Assembly (NCBI RefSeq): GCF_028200735.1
Contig: NZ_JAQKPV010000001.1
Location: 1 to 64,000 of the forward strand
Reading direction: 5' to 3'
DNA: 64,000 nt
Origin: Streptomyces sp. ACA25
GTDB lineage: Bacteria > Actinomycetota > Actinomycetes > Streptomycetales > Streptomycetaceae
Shown here: one piece after another, positions 59,588-64,000 of the stretch
Layout: every line of letters starts with the position of its first letter
How positions within the stretch are numbered: position 1 is the first letter of the stretch
The notes under the pieces: generated by a model
The model's database searches: none
Told to the model about the DNA's origin: nothing
The model's input: only the letters and a program-made list of their open reading frames with translations
Translations under genes and position numbers: made by a program

Positions 59588-61114
59588 TCAGACCAGCCTG
59601 ACGAGCTTGTCCGGCGGCACACCGGCGTCGGCCAGCCAGTTGCGCAGCGGCCGGCCGTCCCCGTCCTCGACCAGGCTGGACACCGGGGCGGTGAGGTCCT
59701 TGCAGCGCTCCCCGTCGGTGACGAGGACCGGGCCGTCCAGCCAGTCCAGGCCGGGGGCGGCGGCGGTGGCGTCGGCGGTGGCGCAGCAGACCGCGGCGGC
59801 GATGTGCTCGACGAGGAGGTCGCGGCCGCTGCGGGCCGGCTGGAGCGGGAAGGCCAGAGGCGGCGTGGTGAACGGGCTCACGGGCACGGCTCCGGACCGG
59901 GCGTGGGCCGCCTCGACCCGGGCCGCGAGGCTGTCGGTGCCGCCCTCCGCCGCGGCCTCGCCCAGCAGTTGAAGGACCCGGCTCAGCGTGGGGTGGCCGG
60001 TGGCGTCCAGCGCGGAGAAGAGCCGGGCGGCCCGCTCCCGCCAGATCCGGTCGACGACCTCCTGGGGATAGGCGGGCCAGTCCACCGGCTCCCAGTCGCT
60101 GCCTCGGGCCGGAGAACCGTGGAAGAGCCGGGCCGCCAGCCGGGAAATCTCCTCGTCGACCGCGCCGGGTTCCTCCAGGAGGTCGCAGGCCGGGCGCTCG
60201 CCCAGCCGGGAGGTGAAGCTCTCGGCGAGCCGGTCGCGGCGGGACAGCTCGGTGAGGGCGGCGACCACCCCGGCGTTCAGCCGCCGGGGCCAGCGGCCGG
60301 CGCGCCAGGCGGGGAGTGCGACCCGGGTGAGGAGCCGGTCCCAGCCGGCGTACGCGAGGCCGACCTGCTCCTGGGCGACGACCCTGGTTCCGTAGTCCAC
60401 TGCCCGGGCCCGGGCGGACGCGGCGGCGGCCACTCCGCGCTCCATCCGAGTGGCGTGCGGTCCGGCGTGGCGGAGCAGCACGCGGGCGAGCCGGCCGGCG
60501 AGGGCCCGGACCGGGTGCCGCAGGGCGGCCGTGTCCCCTTCGAGGGCCGCGGTGGCGTCCAGGTTGCGCACCGACCGGCGGGCCGCGGCGATGTCGGGGT
60601 GCGCGGAGGGTCCGGTACCGGCGACCACCGGGGCCAGCAGGGCCCGCAACTCCCCGACCCGCATCCACCACAGGAAGGGCGAGCCGATGACCAGGACCGG
60701 CCCGGCGGCGCTCCCGGGGCGCCCGGAGCGCTCCTCGAGCCAGCTGTCGCAGTCGGGGGTGAGGGCCAGACCGGTCGGGGCCGGGACGTCGAGCCGGGCG
60801 GCGAGGTCGCGTATCAGCCCGTGCAGGGCCGGGGCGGCCCGCTCGGGGAGGTCGATCGTGGGAGTGTCCTCGGGCCGGGCGCGGACGATGACCAGGGCGG
60901 TCGCGGCTGCCAGCACCAGCGACACGACGGCCAGGGACAGCACGGCGACGCGCAGCGGGGTCCAGCCGGACGGCAGGTGCCCGGTGGCGCCGCCGGCCAA
61001 CAGGAGGACAGCGGCTGCCGTGGGCAGCAGTGCGGTGGCAACCGCGGCGTTGCGCACCCGCAGAACGGCCAGCGCGTGATCCCGCGCGGAGTGTGCGGCT
61101 CTCTGCTGCCCCAT
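59588..61114 (-). CDS. Integral membrane protein, possibly a degenerate M48-like peptidase
   Basis: This 508-residue protein has two N-terminal transmembrane helices (about residues 22-45 and 53-80) and a large cytoplasmic part. The segment RVGELRALLAPVVAG sits where M48 peptidases have E-L-x-A-x-x-x-HExxH, but the zinc ligands are absent, so if related it is inactive. The ATG at 61114 is chosen because GGAGGG lies 7-12 bases upstream. Its neighbour purD is on the same strand upstream. Function unknown. Confidence 0.65.
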   Translation of the reverse strand: MGQQRAAHSARDHALAVLRVRNAAVATALLPTAAAVLLLAGGATGHLPSGWTPLRVAVLSLAVVSLVLAAATALVIVRARPEDTPTIDLPERAAPALHGLIRDLAARLDVPAPTGLALTPDCDSWLEERSGRPGSAAGPVLVIGSPFLWWMRVGELRALLAPVVAGTGPSAHPDIAAARRSVRNLDATAALEGDTAALRHPVRALAGRLARVLLRHAGPHATRMERGVAAAASARARAVDYGTRVVAQEQVGLAYAGWDRLLTRVALPAWRAGRWPRRLNAGVVAALTELSRRDRLAESFTSRLGERPACDLLEEPGAVDEEISRLAARLFHGSPARGSDWEPVDWPAYPQEVVDRIWRERAARLFSALDATGHPTLSRVLQLLGEAAAEGGTDSLAARVEAAHARSGAVPVSPFTTPPLAFPLQPARSGRDLLVEHIAAAVCCATADATAAAPGLDWLDGPVLVTDGERCKDLTAPVSSLVEDGDGRPLRNWLADAGVPPDKLVRLV

Positions 61115-61340
61115 GCTTGGCCCTCCGCCATGCCGGTGACGGTGCGACGCGGAGCGCCGGCCGCCGGTGCCCGGGGCCGCCGTCCGCGACGCCCGTTCTC
61201 CCACTGTGGCACCGGACTCCGCTACCGCAAGGTGCGGAGGTCCGATCGCGCCGCACCTTAGTCCGGCGGGATACGGGCGTCAGCCGGACAGCGCAAGGGT
61301 CACCCGATGGAGGGTTTTCGGTCCGGGAGAAGGAGGTGGT

Positions 61341-62597
<1,257 letters not shown>

Positions 62598-62763
62598 GTG
62601 GGGCAGCCTATCGGGACGGCTCCGGCAGCCACTCTTTCGAGTGAGTGGGTGGCACGCCCTATACCCGACTGGCCACCTCTTCCGTGCGGAATTCACCGAA
62701 AGCGCGGTCCGCGTCCGCTCCACTGGCGGTATGAAGATGCTTTACAGCGCGAGGGAGTGACGG

Positions 62764-63510
62764 GTGAGTCAGCCGGAGAAGCAGCCTGAGGGAGGTCCGG
62801 ACGCGGGGCGTCGGGGAGGGGGCCGGAAGCGGGAGGACCTGCTCGGCCGACCGTTCCCGCTCGGAGACTGGGGCGAACCCGCGACCCGTTTGCATGAGCT
62901 GTACCTCTGGGCGGAGGACGGCGCGTTGCGCACCGCCGACTGGTACCTCACCGCCCGGGTACGGAAGCGCCGGGCCGCCCGGCTGCTGCGGTGCGGTACC
63001 GCCCTGGGGGTGTCGGGGGCGGCGCTGCTGCCCCTGCTCGAGCTGACCGGCGTGGCCGGTGAGGTGGCCGGGTGGGGCGGTGTCTCGCTGCTGGCCGCGG
63101 CGGTCTGCGTGGGCTGCGACCGCTGGTTCGGGTTCTCCTCGGGATGGATGCGGGACATGGCGACCGGGCAGGCGGTGCTGCGGCGGCTGGACACGATGCG
63201 GTACGACTGGGCGGCCGAGAGCGTGCGGGAGATGCTCGGCCCGGCCGAGGGCACGGCCGGTGAGGCCGCCGAGCGGTGCCTGCTGGTGCTGCGGCGGTTC
63301 TCCGAGGACGTCACGGAGCTGGTGCGGGGCGAGACGGCGGACTGGATGATCGAGTTCCGGGGCTCCGGGCCGGCGTTGCTGACGCAGGCGGCGGGGGCCC
63401 CGGGCGCCCGGGTCGAGGCCGGCCCGCCGCCCCGGAGCGGCCGGAGCCCGCTTCAGTCCGGCGTCCGGCCCAGCATGCCGCGTCAGCGGCCACCGGAAGG
63501 GCCACGCTAG
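62764..63510 (+). CDS. Two-TM SLATT-like membrane protein
   Basis: This 248-residue protein has a charged N-terminus, a helix HELYLWAEDGALRTADWYLTARVRKRRAARLLR, two transmembrane helices (about 77-95 and 100-118), then a helical region with MRDMATGQAVLRRLDTMRYDW and a Pro/Arg-rich tail. This is the SLATT pattern: a 2TM effector domain that accompanies nucleotide-sensing defence systems, but it is also found alone in actinobacteria. No SMODS, SLOG or nuclease partner is in the window, so a defence role is unproven. It starts at GTG 62764 after GAGGGAG. Confidence 0.65.
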   Translation: MSQPEKQPEGGPDAGRRGGGRKREDLLGRPFPLGDWGEPATRLHELYLWAEDGALRTADWYLTARVRKRRAARLLRCGTALGVSGAALLPLLELTGVAGEVAGWGGVSLLAAAVCVGCDRWFGFSSGWMRDMATGQAVLRRLDTMRYDWAAESVREMLGPAEGTAGEAAERCLLVLRRFSEDVTELVRGETADWMIEFRGSGPALLTQAAGAPGARVEAGPPPRSGRSPLQSGVRPSMPRQRPPEGPR

Positions 63511-63521
63511 ACCGCGGACGG

Positions 63522-63568
63522 GGCGCGTTTCCACGGGCAGGAGGGCCCTTCCGACGTGGAAACGCGCC
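63522..63568. terminator. Bidirectional terminator
   Basis: GGCGCGTTTCCACG pairs with CGTGGAAACGCGCC over a loop that itself holds a small GGGC/GCCC stem. It lies between convergent genes. Confidence 0.85.
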
Positions 63569-63591
63569 GAGGGTGTCGTTGACCGGCTCGT

Positions 63592-64000
63592 TCAGGAGAA
63601 GACGATCATGGAGCCCTGGGCGAGGCTGCGGGTGGCCGCGGCATGCAGGCCCTGCCATACGTGGCGCTCCCGGGCGAACAGGCCCGGGTCGTGGCCGGGG
63701 AGCTCCGCCGGTTCGTCCAGCCGGGTGGGCCGCGAGGGCGGAGCCGGGGCGGGCGGCGGGTTCGCCGGGTCGATGTCCAGGGCAGGGGCCACCGCCTCCA
63801 GCTCCCGCAGCAGCCCGTGGCTCGAGCCCAGCGGCCCGCCGCCGGCCAGCAGGGTGTCGTTCACCAGCGGGTGCGGGAAGTCCAGCGGGACGTAGGCACC
63901 CGCGTGGTCGAAGTGCCACACGAGGTGGGACTGCTGGGCCGTTCCCTCGAACATCTCCAGGAGCTGCTGGTAGTCGCCGTCCAGGCCGTCGACCGGGTCG
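63592..64000 (-). CDS. Conserved hypothetical protein, 5' end beyond the window (partial)
   Basis: The frame runs from the right edge to a TCA-complement stop at 63592 and gives at least 136 residues. It includes DYQQLLEMFEGTAQQSHLVW, FDHAGAYVPLDFPHPLVND, GGPLGSSHGLLREL and the end SLAQGSMIVFS. I recall a Streptomyces-conserved protein of unknown function with this C-terminus beside purD. The ATG at 63954 is probably internal, because coding-like sequence continues upstream of it. No domain is recognised. Confidence 0.75.
   Translation of the reverse strand, partial: DPVDGLDGDYQQLLEMFEGTAQQSHLVWHFDHAGAYVPLDFPHPLVNDTLLAGGGPLGSSHGLLRELEAVAPALDIDPANPPPAPAPPSRPTRLDEPAELPGHDPGLFARERHVWQGLHAAATRSLAQGSMIVFS

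Overview
The window looks like a Streptomyces chromosome. It is very GC-rich and rich in GTG starts and start/stop overlaps. It carries bldC, an lsrL-type nucleoid protein, valine dehydrogenase, and purine genes in a gene order I recall from S. coelicolor. From memory this matches the SCO4068-SCO4096 region, running from purD to a DEAD-box helicase.

Bases 1-28336 hold a biosynthetic gene cluster on the + strand that continues beyond the left edge. It starts with a type II thioesterase, a SyrP-like Fe/2-oxoglutarate hydroxylase and an A-T NRPS protein whose ten-residue code reads as glutamine. Two large NRPSs with the same order follow: C-T-C-A*-T and C-T-C-A-T-TE. Together they have five carrier domains but only two intact adenylation domains, because A* is a remnant. 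MbtH and a 24-bp hairpin end this block.

A second, tightly overlapped operon (14521 to about 26914) encodes a B12-dependent glutamate-mutase pair. Its large subunit is fused in frame to an AsnRS-like class II synthetase core. The operon continues with a GltB-like flavoprotein, a KAS III enzyme, a BtrJ-like ATP-grasp ligase, a BtrK-like PLP decarboxylase, an acyl carrier protein, a KAS-like protein without its cysteine, a partial and an intact acyl-CoA dehydrogenase, an Sfp-type PPTase and a small basic protein. An MFS exporter follows. The simplest model is: glutamate -> 3-methylaspartate -> loading on the ACP -> decarboxylation on the carrier to a 3-amino-2-methylpropionyl (beta-amino acid) unit -> possible desaturation or extension -> delivery to the NRPS. 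I cannot name the product. No pathway regulator is visible in the window.

From 28505 to the right edge the genes are core chromosome. They include a DEAD-box RNA helicase, a lipoprotein, a small zincin, a tRNA trio (Glu, Asp, Phe), an ABC-2 exporter, hrpA, a second tRNA-Asp, bldC, vdh, a DUF3073 gene, purM-purF, purL-purQ-purS, lsrL and three tRNA-Gly genes. They continue with a second ABC-2 exporter and a DesKR-like two-component pair, an arsenic-cluster-type flavoprotein, purC, a dimethylformamidase-like protein, a membrane protein, purD, a SLATT-like two-TM protein and a gene cut by the right edge.

The most interesting observations are: (i) the mutase/AsnRS-like fusion and the carrier-bound decarboxylation route beside A-deficient NRPS modules; (ii) a tRNA-Gly(UCC) with a bulged T-stem and changed D- and T-loop contacts, a candidate non-translational tRNA for cell-wall glycine; (iii) two paralogous ABC exporters 19 kb apart sharing a TGACA-N2-TGTCA operator, one of them next to a DesR-like regulator.
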